A stretch of 64,000 bases of DNA from Globicephala melas (taxonomy: Eukaryota > Chordata > Mammalia > Artiodactyla > Delphinidae): contig NC_083325.1 in assembly GCF_963455315.2 (NCBI RefSeq), forward strand, positions 43,758,985 through 43,822,984, in the 5' to 3' direction. Numbering within the stretch: the stretch's first letter is position 1; each line of letters starts with the position of its first letter. Positions 11,813 to 22,539 of the stretch are shown in pieces. The notes under the pieces are model-generated. The model searched no databases. It was not told the origin of the DNA and was given only the letters and a program-made list of their open reading frames with translations. The translations under genes and the position numbers were made by a program.

Positions 11813-14800
11813 TTCTATTACCCACTACATGACATGTGGGCCAAGTGGTGAGTTTCTTGCTTAAAATGTAAATGAGATTAATCTCATTTATACAAACTAA
11901 CTGCATTAAGTATAAGAACAAGTGCACATTGCATTAACAGATGTAAATATTGCTTGCTTTAATTCATGACTTTCTGTCTTACTAGTAAATCAAGATTAGG
12001 TGAGTCCCAAAAGATTTTGCCCATCAGTGCAGGAAACCAATCTTTAAAAATTATTTTTCTTTTTTCCCCTCAATTTAAATTTGATTTTACTAATGAGTAA
12101 TGTTTTAGAAATTATTTTCAGTTTGAAGTCTGTCTTTGTGGTAGGAATACAACTTCTGTGCAACATTCTTGATAACTGAGGAGAATAAACTAAATGCCTT
12201 TTCTATGAAGAGCCACTCAAAAAAAATTTGTCTCTGACTTTCTGTCACTCTCATCCCTATAGAAGTTATCTGGTGCATGCTGTTCTTTTAGTGGTTGCTC
12301 TGTATTTTATATCTCTTATCTTCAAGCTTTTCTTATATTTTCTTTCTTCTTTCTACCTTCCAACTAAATACAGAGAGAAAAGTGTCCTTCAGTTTCTCAG
12401 TGTGAAGCCTTTATTTCTGAAGTAACAAGACACCCAACTATAGGAATCACTTTTTAAAATCTTTAAGACTTTAACAATCCTTCGTGACTAGAGCAGGAAA
12501 GAAATACAAACCTTCATTCCTTCCTTGAATCAAGGAGCACTACTGGAGTCAACTGCCAAAATTTTTAGAAGGTTTTGTGACTTACTGTACATTGTACTGT
12601 TAAGATCTACTGAATAAAGGATGTTCTCTCACTAAGGACCAAGTGTTTTAAGGTTTCAAGAAGTACTCCACGAACAATATACTTCTTTCATCATTTGTTT
12701 ATGAATTTATCCATGTTTGCTTAATGCTTCTGCTAAGTATTAGTCTAAATCTAGCCATTATATTTAGTTGTGTAAACCTAAATTAAATGCTGTAGTATGT
12801 TGTGGGATGTACTATATATCAAGATACAGAGAACATTGTTTTGGCATGTCAGAGCCTTATTTGGTTAGCAGACTGCATGTGTTGGTATTCTTTTTTTTTT
12901 TAAGCCTATTATTTTATGCACTGCAAAAGAAATTCAGTTTATGAGATAACTCTGAAAAGTCCATAATAAGATAGGAGTTATAAAAAATTTACAGTGATAT
13001 TAATCTTTCCGTATCCCCCACTAGCAACACTAAGCAATTCACACATGGATCTAAGGTAATTAAAGTGTGTTTTTCTGAAACTTTTTTTTTAGTAAGATGG
13101 TTTTCTAGAAAATGGCATTCCCAAGATAAAGCTGTTGTGTTTGAACTCATTTCCCTCCTTTAGTACTGGGTTATGTATGTGTTTGTTTTTTTAACTTGAG
13201 AGCTGACTGTTGCTTAAGAAGTTTTCTTATGGCAAAAATAATGTAAATAATTTACTATGATCTGCATTTTGCCAGGAACTCATTTATTATTAAGGTTATC
13301 ACTTATTAATAAAAATCTTTCTGTTTTTGTCCTTTATAATACATTAAAGTTGGTAACTGTTATCGGTACTTTTGAAATATTTGTATGCATTTGTTACCTT
13401 AAACATTTGAAAGAAGCACAAAAAAAAGGTAAATTTAGTCAACCCAGGGAAACATCAATTTTTTTGTAGTTCCAATTTTATATCACAGTTTTATTTTCTT
13501 ATGAAGTCAAAAAACTGCATTGATACTTACTAATGCAAATTCATTATTTAACAAATATCAGAATAATCTTAAAGGTCTGAAATGAGAAAGATACTAACTT
13601 TTTAATTTTAACAATATACTTCTTAGGCTCTCACTACCAGCTCTAAAAATCTTTTTGGAATAATTCCATAGTGTGTGGTTTATGAACTGTGTGTTTCATC
13701 ACTAACCTAGTAGCCATGAGATACATGTCTCCCTCTCTCCCTCCTTCCTCACACCTTTCTTTTTTTTCTTTCTCTTTCTGGTAGGCCAGTAACACTGCTG
13801 TGTTCATAGTCTACTTTCAGAAAGACCATTAATGAAAAACAGCATGTATAGTTGAAAAGAAACTGAAATGGAAGTTAGAGAACCTGGACTTCATAATGCC
13901 ACCATTAACTTAGGTTTTGCCACCAAGTAATGCTGTAAAGTTAAATCACTTTTAAACCCTTGGATGAAAGGTGCTATGTAAATGTAAATACAAAGGATTC
14001 TTACTAAAATACAAATATTGCACAACAGACATATTTAAAACCTATTCTCTAGACTTTGAAACATGTCTCCATCATGACTCCCTAGATTCAAGTATCAGAC
14101 TGATAATGGGTATCATGGCAGTCTAGAGACACTTGCATGTAAAAAATGTAAATTCATCTTTAGGTGGATAAATTGAAAGTAAATATAGAAATTATGTTTT
14201 AGCTAAATACAGTGAGTGGGTAACTTAGATTTCTATTAACTAGCATCTAATTTGCACAACTAGGACACATTCCAGGACATTTACTGAAAGTTGAAATTTA
14301 ATGAGTAGGAGGTAGCCCAGTGAGGGTGTATGATATCACAGCTTGGTCTCTACAGGACACTAATATCCTAAAATAGAGAACATGCTGACTGAGGCAGCAC
14401 ATTACTGCTTCAATTAGAAAATGCTTAAGGGTAGCCTATAAAGTACTAAACCTGAGTGGGCTGACCCTGAGAAAATGCAGCAAGACAACCAAGAGAATAC
14501 TTGAGACTGCAAAAGTGGAATATTCTAATGATATTAATCACCTTTTTCATACCATTTCAAGAAAGGATTAGATAACCCATGAATATTTTACCATCTCCAA
14601 AAGATACCATCAGAAGCAAACTTAGTATGAAGTCATGCTTTTCCCTTAGATAAACCACTTCTGCCAAACAAAATAGTGTAGCCAACTAGAAACTAACTGG
14701 GGCCACTTTCCGGACTGGGGCCTGACATGCTTTTAATGATCTGGCTCTATTCTAAATCAATACCCAAACCCCCTCGGAAACTAAAGAATTTATATACAGG

Positions 14801-15440
14801 GTAATAGCTTCGGCCCAGAGCTCCAGTAAAAGTGCTTCAGATCTGGCAATGTGGAAATGTTCGGTCCAAGTTTTTGAACTGGTGGTTACCAAAGAGTACA
14901 CAAAACAGGTTTGTATGTAGCACCTTTCATGCAAGGCATGGTAAAAGCCTATTTAAAAATCACTGTGCATATTACGGAATTGCAGCCACCTCACAAATGA
15001 AGTATTACAGCCTGCACTGTCTTAAAATTTTATGTCAGGAAGTGAAAAAGATATTGTACCAAATCTGGAATTACAATGAGGAGTAATAATGTATGCTAAA
15101 TGACTTGTATTTTAAGTTACTTTTTATGAGAAAAGTGAAATTTTGTGTTTTCTTTTCTGCTACACTTAGTCTTGAGATGTATTTTTTTCTTTAAGCCTTG
15201 AATGAATAATACAAAAGGAGCCCATTTTATAATATAAACCTTGATGTACATGTTGAGATATTTGGACAAAGAAAATGCCTTAAAAGGAATGCTTATGGAT
15301 AAAGTTGCACTTACAACACCTTTAACAAAACGTGATTTCAAATTGTCTTTTTCTTTTCTACTAAGGGTTCTCTCTTTCAGTGTTTGCCATTGTACTTGTA
15401 ACTGTTATTAAATATCAAATCCAATAATATAAAAGATGTA
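11813..15440 (+). other. Likely 3' UTR of CCDC88A
   Basis: No further gene is visible after the stop. The stretch is AT-rich, nearly free of young retroposons, and contains several TGTAAATA Pumilio-type words (near 11943, 13241 and 13983). Candidate poly(A) signals are AATAAA at 12613-12618 and a distal ATTAAA at 15407-15412. Mammalian CCDC88A is known to have a long 3' UTR; which signal is used cannot be decided here. A possible MIR relic lies at 13862-13982. Confidence 0.5.
12613..12618 (+). promoter_or_regulatory. Candidate poly(A) signal, CCDC88A short form
   Basis: AATAAA 0.8 kb after the stop codon, followed by a T-rich stretch ('gatgttctctc'). This would give a short 3' UTR if used. 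Confidence 0.4.
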
Positions 15441-17216
15441 ACATTTCCTTTAAAAGTAATGCTACTGAGAAATTTGGAGTTGAATGGCAAAATGTTTATT
15501 ACTTGGCTATACCTAATATAAGCCACAGTTCATAACAAAAAATCCAGTTTATAACAAAATAGATACCATCATTTGGCCCACTTGTCTTTTTTTAAAAACA
15601 TTCATTATTTTTCATTTTAGTTTTTAACTTTATTTCTCCTAAAAAAATTAAGTTGGTTTAACATTCACTTGTTAAACTGATATAACAAGAGGTGAATTTT
15701 AAACTAATATAAAAAGAGGTGATTTTTATAACAAGTGGTCAGCAATCATAACATATAATTTAGCCCAATATTATTCTTTCCTTTCCCTTTGCCCTAGAAA
15801 ACCTATTTTATGTGTTTCATAACATATAACCTTGTTTAGATGATTCTGTCCTAATCACTTTGGGATGAGTATTGGAGGTTTTGGGAGAGAACTGAGAGTC
15901 TATCAGTCTTGTCAACCTCAAAATAGGTTTAAATACAATAATAGATTGTACAAATCAGTCTCTTTCATTTTTACATCTAGACTTTGGGAGGCGTAATGTT
16001 AGAGATGGCAACCTGCCTTGTGTCCTTGAGCAGGTCAGTCTTTCTGGGCCTGTTTTCACCATAAGGTGGGGAGGACAGTTAGACCAGTTATCTGAGGTCC
16101 TCGGTGTCTTTGATTCTGTTCGTTAAACCTTAATTTTATATGCAAAGCAACCTAAAATTTCCTCTTTCTTAGAGAGATAGTACAGAGTAGGCAAAAACTA
16201 ACATAGCACCTCAGAAATAAGGTTATCATTTATGGAAAATGTTTCTTACTAACTCATCTCTTAAATCCATTCTGTATTTTATAAAAATTCTGCCTTGAGT
16301 AGACTTGTAGTTTACACATATATCCAAAGATGACAAGTTTTTACTTCTGCCTTTCAGTAATGCAAATTGGTACAAATTAAGTACAATTTCCCTACCAGAA
16401 GCAAATATTTTTTTGAGTGTTCAACCTTAGGAAAATATGATTATTTCTCAAATATCCCACTTGATTGTACTCTAGAGGAAACGAGAATTTTCCTAAGACC
16501 TCTAGGCTATTTTGTAGCCTAGTCTAGTCAGACCCTCAACTGGGGTTTTGTTTGAATCTAAGTGAGGTTGGAAAAGTACATCAATTTTCCTCTGTTTTTG
16601 AACTAGCCTCTATATGACAACTGACAATACATAATCCTGGGTTCTTATACTGCTTTAGATGCCACAGTTGAAAGGGGATGAGTAAAATTTAATATAGCCT
16701 AGAGGACAAAGGAACCTTGTTCAAGCATGTTCACATTTTGTAACCTCTGAAGACTAAGCAAATCCTTCTTAATGGCCTATGTATTTTCTGCTCCTGAGTT
16801 TTAAAATATAATTTCATTAGTATAATGATTATGACATAACATTTTCCATCCCTACTTTGAGTGTTTTTCTAGATTAAAATTTTATATAGAATTTTATTTA
16901 AAAATTAGCTTATTTTTCACTGAAAAAAAAAAAAGCATTGGTTTAAAAACAAACACCCGGTAATAGGAAGGTTTTGCCCTTGCCCCCTTGTTTAATTATA
17001 TTGCTGGGGAATTCTTATTCCTTAATCCTCATTCCTCAAAGATAACCACTATTAACAGTTGAATATATTCCCATATTCCTCTTTTTCCCCTGTATGTACA
17101 CTGTCATATATATAATTTTATATATGCTGTTTTTGCAGTTTGCTTTTTTCAAGTATAACACCTTACAGAAGATGTAATATAGTTAATCTTAGATAGTTAA
17201 CTAATCTTAGTTTTGA
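15441..17216. other. Intergenic DNA between CCDC88A and PRORSD1
   Basis: AT-rich; the only recognisable item is a MIR-like relic at about 16005-16125 ('cttgagcaggtcagtctttctgggcctg'). The two genes converge here. Confidence 0.5.
16005..16125 (+). repeat. MIR relic
   Basis: Contains the MIR core style text 'ccttgagcaggtcagtc' and 'tctgggcctgttttc'. Strongly diverged. Confidence 0.5.
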
Positions 17217-17224
17217 TGTTAATT

Positions 17225-17345
17225 AATTAATATAGGCTGCTACACAGCTTACAGGATCTCAGTTCCCCTGACCAGGGATTGCTCCCCCGTGCCAAGGCAG
17301 TGAAAGCCTGGAATCCCAACCACTAGGCCACCAGGGAACTCCCTG
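17225..17345 (-). repeat. CHR-type SINE, antisense
   Basis: Reverse complement of the CHR head ('ccaccagggaactccc' at its right end). Target duplication TGTTAATT at 17217-17224 and 17346-17353. Confidence 0.88.
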
Positions 17346-17609
17346 TGTTAATTCATCCTTAATTGTTGAAGGCATTCCTGTAACAAGTAATTGTCATGGG
17401 GGAAGGGGAGGGTGGAATCTCTCAGCTGACTAAAACTACCTCAATATATCTTCTTAAAAACAGCTCCTTTAAGATGAAATAGTTAAATAGCTCCTTAAGT
17501 AGTTTAGGTAGTCACCAAACCAAGGTGCTATATATATCTTACCACTTTTAATGCTTTTTATAATTACAAGTGAGAAAAACAGCTTTCAGAAGTAAATGTA
17601 TTAGCCCAA

Positions 17610-18041
17610 TTAGTTTTTATCAAAATTTAGTCTTATGGGATCGTGTCCTGTCTCCTTCACAAATGTGAGAAAGTCTTCAGGGCTCAATCCCATGGTTGCA
17701 GCATTCGTCATTGGATGAAAGTACACCTTTTCATGTCCACCTTCCAAAAAAGCAGAATCCAGAACAAATTTCACATCTCCATCATCACAGAAGAGTGCCA
17801 ACGGTGTGGCACAGCCTTGGCCAACTTTCAGTTTTTCTAGCATGGCTGTTTCATCAGCAAACCGCAGATTTCCACTTCCAACACCTAACTGCTTGGCAAG
17901 ATCATTTAAATTAATTTGTCTATCATGAAGAACTGTCACCAGCCAATAGTCTTTTTTCTTTTTGTCTTTAAGAAATAAGTTCTTACTATGTGCTCCTTTC
18001 AAATGTTGGATATGAGGCATCATTTCTTCAACTGTAAACAC
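17610..18041 (-). CDS. PRORSD1: PRORSD1 exon 2
   Basis: Begins VFTVEEMMPHIQHLK after acceptor ACAG (18045-18042 on the minus strand) and runs to the stop. The open frame extends upstream of the acceptor into the intron by chance (to 18203); the splice site and exon 1 decide the true N-terminus. Confidence 0.93.
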   Translation of the reverse strand: MFTVEEMMPHIQHLKGAHSKNLFLKDKKKKDYWLVTVLHDRQINLNDLAKQLGVGSGNLRFADETAMLEKLKVGQGCATPLALFCDDGDVKFVLDSAFLEGGHEKVYFHPMTNAATMGLSPEDFLTFVKETGHDPIRLNFDKN

Positions 18042-19390
18042 CTGTGAAATATCACATGAGAAGTTTAAAAATAATATGCATGTATACACACACTGCACAC
18101 ATACAGTTATCTGTATATTGCCTGGTGGGTGTAAGGTTAGGGAGTACTCAATGACCTGGATTTCACTGGTAGAGATCCATCCCCAGCCCATTAGCAAATA
18201 CATCTCATCTCAGGGCCTCAGGAAGTATTGATAGTTTCTCTTAGACCAGTTCTCCATTCCAATGTGCAGGCCAAGCCTTCACACTCCTAAAATGTTTTTG
18301 TTTTTCCATTAAACTTTTGGTAAAGTTTATAGCAGCCCTGACAACACTGTAAATCAACTCTACTCCAATAAAAATTAATTTAAAAAAGTTTATAGCAACC
18401 CAGACTCCTATTCCTTGGCATTCCATTACATCCAGGCCATATGACGATCTCCACTCTATAAAAAGATAACCGCAGAGAGGGAGTGAGGGCAGGGAATGAG
18501 ACCCTGGACTAATATACAGAAAAAATCAGAAAAGCTGGCAATACGCGCAGTAAAAAGGAGAGTATGTGGACTATAAGGGAGGCAAAAGGGTCAAAGAATA
18601 TACTTTTGATGAATTTCTCTAAACTTGGAAGATCATCACCATATCTAGCTAATTATCATTAGCTGTTACTCAAAAGTTGGGCAAAAACTTTGCCCTTGCA
18701 CCACTCAGGTTACGTACTGGCTCCGTTAGATATGTGCAAAAAAAAAATCTTCCCATCAATAAATCAGGTTAAAAAATACCAAACTCTAACCTTGGCATCC
18801 TGTATGCTCGTGCAGCCACTGCAAAAACGGGTTTACTGCTTGGCAACTTACATACGCATAAAGTTAACACACTGACCAAACACCCCTAGCCAGTTTGAGA
18901 TGCGCAAGTTCTCAATATGTTGTACTAGTTCTCAACATAAAAAATCACTCCGAATCCCCGGGCGGTCCAGTGGTTAGGCCTCCGCGCTTCCAGTTCAGGG
19001 GTCACGGGCTGGATCCCTGGTGGAGAACTAAGGTTCCGCACCCCACGTGGCGCGGCCAAAAAAAAAAAAAAAATTACTCCAAGAAGAAAACATGAGGTTT
19101 TTTCACAATAACATCAGCGTCCGAAGTGGAGAGGCCCTTGATGGTACTTTCAGGTCCCTTTCGTACTCTGGATCCCGGCAAATGCCTTAGAACGGAAGTT
19201 TCTGCGGCACATTACCCCTGGGACGTCTAGGCTTAGCGCCTTCGCCCCATAGAAGCTGCAGCAGAGCCCACCCCTTCCCGGGGTGGTCCCGGCGGGAGCG
19301 CCTCACCTCCGGGTGCTCCACGACCTCCGTGCGGATAGCCAGGGCTTCGAGGCGCTGCTCCAGCGCTGCCCGCAACTCGCCTCCTGCCAT
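17610..19390 (-). CDS. PRORSD1: PRORSD1, prolyl-tRNA synthetase-associated editing-domain protein
   Basis: Two exons join in frame on the minus strand: 19390-19307 (28 codons, starting MAGGELRAALEQRL) and 18041-17610 (143 codons plus stop), 171 residues in all, ending LNFDKN. The protein is a free-standing YbaK/ProX-type editing domain. Bacterial relatives hydrolyse mischarged Ala-tRNA(Pro) in trans. Seen features are a Lys-Asn pair at 48-49 (SKNLFLKD), the GxxxP loop Gly104-Pro108 (GCATP), and the conserved end GHEKVYFHPMTNAATMG. There is no stop or frameshift. The start lies in a CpG-rich promoter. In human this locus is, as I recall, a pseudogene (PRORSD1P), so an intact frame is notable. 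Function in mammals is inferred from bacterial homologues. Confidence 0.93.
18335..18384 (+). mobile_element. Extremely truncated L1 3' tail
   Basis: Fifty bases with the L1-end style text 'actccaataaaaattaattt', bracketed by a 13-bp direct repeat AAAGTTTATAGCA (18322-18334 and 18385-18397). The repeat pair marks it as a separate retrotransposition event. Confidence 0.75.
18952..19070 (+). repeat. CHR-type SINE
   Basis: Head 'ccccgggcggtccagtgg' and a pure A tail. Imperfect target duplication AAAATCACTCC (18941-18951) / AAATTACTCC (19071-19080). Confidence 0.88.
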
Positions 19391-19680
19391 GCTACCCTCG
19401 TGGCGCTAACGGACGCGGTGGCGAGAGACCGAACGGAAGAACTGGGCGTGGCTTCCCGCAGTCCACGAACTGCCAGCCCAGACGGAAGTGCCTGGAGGGA
19501 CAGGAGCGGTGCCGGAAGCCCAAGAGTGGGCGCTTTCCGGAGGCGGAGTTGCGCTGGGTTCGCTTCGTTACCTCCCCGCGTGCTTGAAATTTGCGTCCGC
19601 AGAGACAGACTTACCAGACGTGCAGAGTTCCTTGCCCCGCGTCCTGCGAGAGGAAGGCGCGTGCCTTCTCACAGCCCTCT
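19190..19680 (-). promoter_or_regulatory. CpG-rich promoter region of PRORSD1
   Basis: Clear rise in G+C and CpG around exon 1 (for example 'gacggaagtgcc', 'ggacgcggtggcgag'), against AT-rich surroundings. ETS-like GGAAG words occur at several places. Exact start site not determinable. Confidence 0.65.
19307..19390 (-). CDS. PRORSD1: PRORSD1 exon 1
   Basis: Encodes MAGGELRAALEQRLEALAI through VEHPE, phase 0. Donor GTGAGG follows at 19306. The ATG at 19390-19388 is the first in frame and matches the recalled human pseudogene start. Confidence 0.9.
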
Positions 19681-20038
19681 CTAGCCTCGCTTCAGGTTTC
19701 CTAGATACAGCATATCTTCCATTTAAACAGAATCAGAGCCACATAGCAACTCAGCTTAGGGAGTGTTGGGGGAGTAATCAACTGGACGTGGGCTCGGCTT
19801 GACTCAGGAGGTGGACTGAGGCAGTCAGAGGCTCCTTACCCGTTCTGTCCTTGGAATGTACTTTCTGCCCGCTGTTCCTGAGCTAGGTGCTACTTGAAGG
19901 ATGCAGCCTTGAGAGAGTAAGGTGTTATTGAAACCATCTGGACTTTTTTGGTAAGTGCAACCCCCCTTCCCCCACTTACTAAAACTGCCACCTATCAATA
20001 TGGAATGTCCTGCCTCTTCAGTCATTCTGTTACCTCCT

Positions 20039-20148
<110 letters not shown>

Positions 20149-20410
20149 GGTGTGGGGGCAGAGGTTTCACCTGGGGAATTACCTGAGGTCGTGAACCAAC
20201 AGGGAGAGAAGGAGCCAAAATCCCTCGCCTTTTAAATAATCAGCTGTGGCAACCACAACTCTACCTTTTTCAGAGGCATTTTTCCTACCTCTTTGTGGGG
20301 TGTTTTCCACTATCCTGCAAAAACCCTCACTCCCCACCTTGAACGAGGCCTGAAATTCCACTAGAGTTTCACTTATGAGTTTAGGTTAAGCCTCAACTTG
20401 TTACCAAAGC

Positions 20411-20960
20411 TGTTGCCCCAGAATCATACTCTTGTCCCGGGCTTGAATGGAAACCAGTTGCTCTTAACCTAAGTTTTGGGAGGAAGCTGCAAAGAAAAAC
20501 ACAAGAACTGGTTAAAACCAATTAGGCACTAGATGGCTGAAGATTTAACTTCCAGTAGACCTAGAGCCTCATGATACATTCATTGTAATACCTAAGCATG
20601 CTAAATGACACACCGACCGGTGCAATGACAGCTGACAGGTGCCATGACAACAACTGGAAAAGCCCATACAAGGACCGAAAAGGAGAGTTGCATCAGTTCC
20701 AGGTTCAAACCACACCCCCGTTCTCGGATAAGTCATGAATATTCCTCCCACTCTTTCCAATTCCCTCCCTTCTACCTCGACCCTCTTATAAACATAGTGT
20801 CTCCCCTGGAATTGGGTAGAGAAGTTGATTTGCAAACGAGGTTTCCGCTTCTCCATTCTTTAGCCATTAAATAAAGCTCGTGCTGTTCCAGTCTCAGCAT
20901 AGGTTTTGTAATTGGCTGTGTGAATCCGATCGGCAAAAGAACCTCCCTGACTGAGACAAG
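20411..20960 (+). mobile_element. Probable solitary LTR of an endogenous retrovirus (class I type)
   Basis: The stretch has LTR order: a TATA-like 'cttataaac' near 20784, then 'ccattaaataaagctcgt' (poly(A) signal near 20868-20875), then a short R/U5-like end with 'ctgttccagtctcagc'. No retroviral gene follows, so it looks like a solo LTR. Ends are approximate and no clean target duplication was found. Family not identified. Confidence 0.55.
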
Positions 20961-21141
20961 GGGTCTCAGTTTGGGCTAGGACCCCAGGGCAGGCCAAATC
21001 AACCAATTCAGGAATAGAATCCCAGATAAAACGTAGATATTCCTAGGGACGTTTAATTCTAGTAGGAATATATAATATTTAGGTCATTTCTGGGGTGCAA
21101 ATTGAAGGCCTGGTGAGGAAGTCTCTTAAGAAGACACTGCA

Positions 21142-21482
21142 GGGACTTCCCTGGTAGCACAGTGGTTAAGAATCCGCCGGCCAGTGCAGGGGACACGGGT
21201 TTGAGCCCTGGTCTGGGAAGATCCCACAGGTTGCAGAGCAACTAAGCCTGTGCATGTGCACCACAACTACTGAGCCTGCGCTGTAGAGCCCGCGAGCCAC
21301 AACTACTGAGCCTGCATGCCACGACTACTGAAGCCTGCACGCCTAGAGCCTGTGCTCCGCAACAAGAGAAGCCACCACAATGAGAAGCGTGGGCACCGCA
21401 GTGAAGACTAGCCCCCGCTCACCGCAACTAGAGGAAGCCCGCACGCAGAAACGAAGACCCAACGCAGCCAAAAATAAATAAG
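21142..21482 (+). repeat. Long CHR-family SINE (about 340 bp)
   Basis: Head 'gggacttccctggtagcac', then repeated 'ccacaactactgagcctgc' units, 'caacaagagaagccacc', and an A-rich tail with 'aaaaataaataa'. This is the long form of the family, distinct from the short 120-bp ones nearby. Confidence 0.88.
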
Positions 21483-21504
21483 TAAATTTATTTTTAAAAA
21501 ATAA

Positions 21505-21643
21505 TAAAATATACAGGAGGATGTGCATAGGTCATTTGCAAACGCTATGCCATTTAATGTAAGGAACTTGAGTGTCCACAAATTTTCATATCTGTTGGGG
21601 GGGTCCCTGGAACTAATCCCCCTTGGATACCGAGGGAGGGTAA
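21505..21643 (+). mobile_element. Tigger-type transposon end, fragment
   Basis: Shares 'aggatgtgcataggt', 'tatgccattt' and the terminal 'ggataccgaggga' text with the more complete copy at 39846-40170. Only the right half is present. Confidence 0.65.
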
Positions 21644-22139
21644 TATCTGAGTCCTCACCCACATGACAACCTTGGAGGAAGCTGTGAACGAGGAAATCAG
21701 AGCCAACTTCACGATTTCACCCAGAATTGGCCTTGGATAATACAATTTTAAAAGTTCTAAGCTTAACCCACCTCTTAAAACTATTAAGCCATGTTTTCCT
21801 TCAAACAGTCCATCCAGTTGTTTGATCCTTGATTATAGAACCAACAACAGGCCTCTGCCCGTGGCCACCTAAATTCAGGTCAACAGCAAAAGCAATGTAC
21901 CACATTACAGAGTATTTAGAAAACTTAGATAAGGGGGAACGGATCACTCAGAACATTTTCTCCATGTTTATTATTTTATTTCTCCGTTTGTGAATTAGCT
22001 TCGTTTATGTCTTGGCTCATTTAGCTATGGAGTGAATGTTAATGGCTTTCACACTGGTTTACATGAGCTGTTTAAATAATCAAGTTATGTGCCTTTTATT
22101 TGTCATATATCCTCCAAATGGTTTTCATTTTTCCCATTT
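21644..22139. other. Intergenic, nothing recognised
   Basis: AT-rich unique DNA with no coding or repeat signature I can support. Confidence 0.5.
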
Positions 22140-22148
22140 AAGAAGAGA

Positions 22149-22267
22149 TTTTTTTTTCCCCTGCACCGCGCAGCTTGCAGGATCCTAGTTCCCCAGCCAG
22201 GGATCGAACCATGGGCCCTGGCAGTGAAAGCCCAGGATCCTAACCACTGGACCGCCAGGGAATTCCC
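22149..22267 (-). repeat. CHR-type SINE, antisense (first of a serial pair)
   Basis: Right end 'accgccagggaattccc' is the reversed CHR head. Flanked by AAGAAGAGATTT (22140) and AAGAAGGGATTT (22268), its target duplication. Confidence 0.9.
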
Positions 22268-22270
22268 AAG

Positions 22271-22276
<6 letters not shown>

Positions 22277-22303
<27 letters not shown>

Positions 22304-22497
22304 GCGGTACGCGGCCCTCTTACTGTTGTGGCCTCTCCCGTTGTGGAGCACAGGCTCCGGACGTGCAGGCTTAGCAGCCATGGCTCACGGGCCCAGCCGC
22401 TCCGCAGCATGTGGGATCCTCCCGGACTGGGGCACGAACCCGTGTCCCCTGCATCGGCAGGCGGACTCTCAACCACTGCGCCACCAGGGAAGCCCCC
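22277..22497 (-). repeat. Cetacean-type 200-bp SINE, antisense (second of pair)
   Basis: A 27-T run, then 'gcggtacgcggccctcttac' and the reversed head 'ccaccagggaagccc'. Inserted into the duplicated flank of the preceding SINE, giving a third copy of AAGAAGGGATTT at 22498. Confidence 0.92.
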
Positions 22498-22539
22498 AAG
22501 AAGGGATTTTTTTTTAAAGTTTGGTTTTATCTACAGAAG

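Larger units (their letters stand above)
18042..19306 (-). other. PRORSD1 intron
   Basis: Holds a 50-bp L1 tail insertion (18335-18384) and a CHR SINE (18952-19070). The rest is unique sequence with no recognised content. Confidence 0.7.

Noticed and set aside
18042..18203. Longer N-terminus for PRORSD1 from the open frame upstream of exon 2
   Set aside because: A consensus acceptor at 18042 and exon 1 at 19307-19390 restore the known protein; the extra 54 codons are intronic.
19283..19802. Open frames of 133 and 104 codons on the plus strand
   Set aside because: Chance frames in the GC-rich PRORSD1 promoter; no family similarity or splice support.
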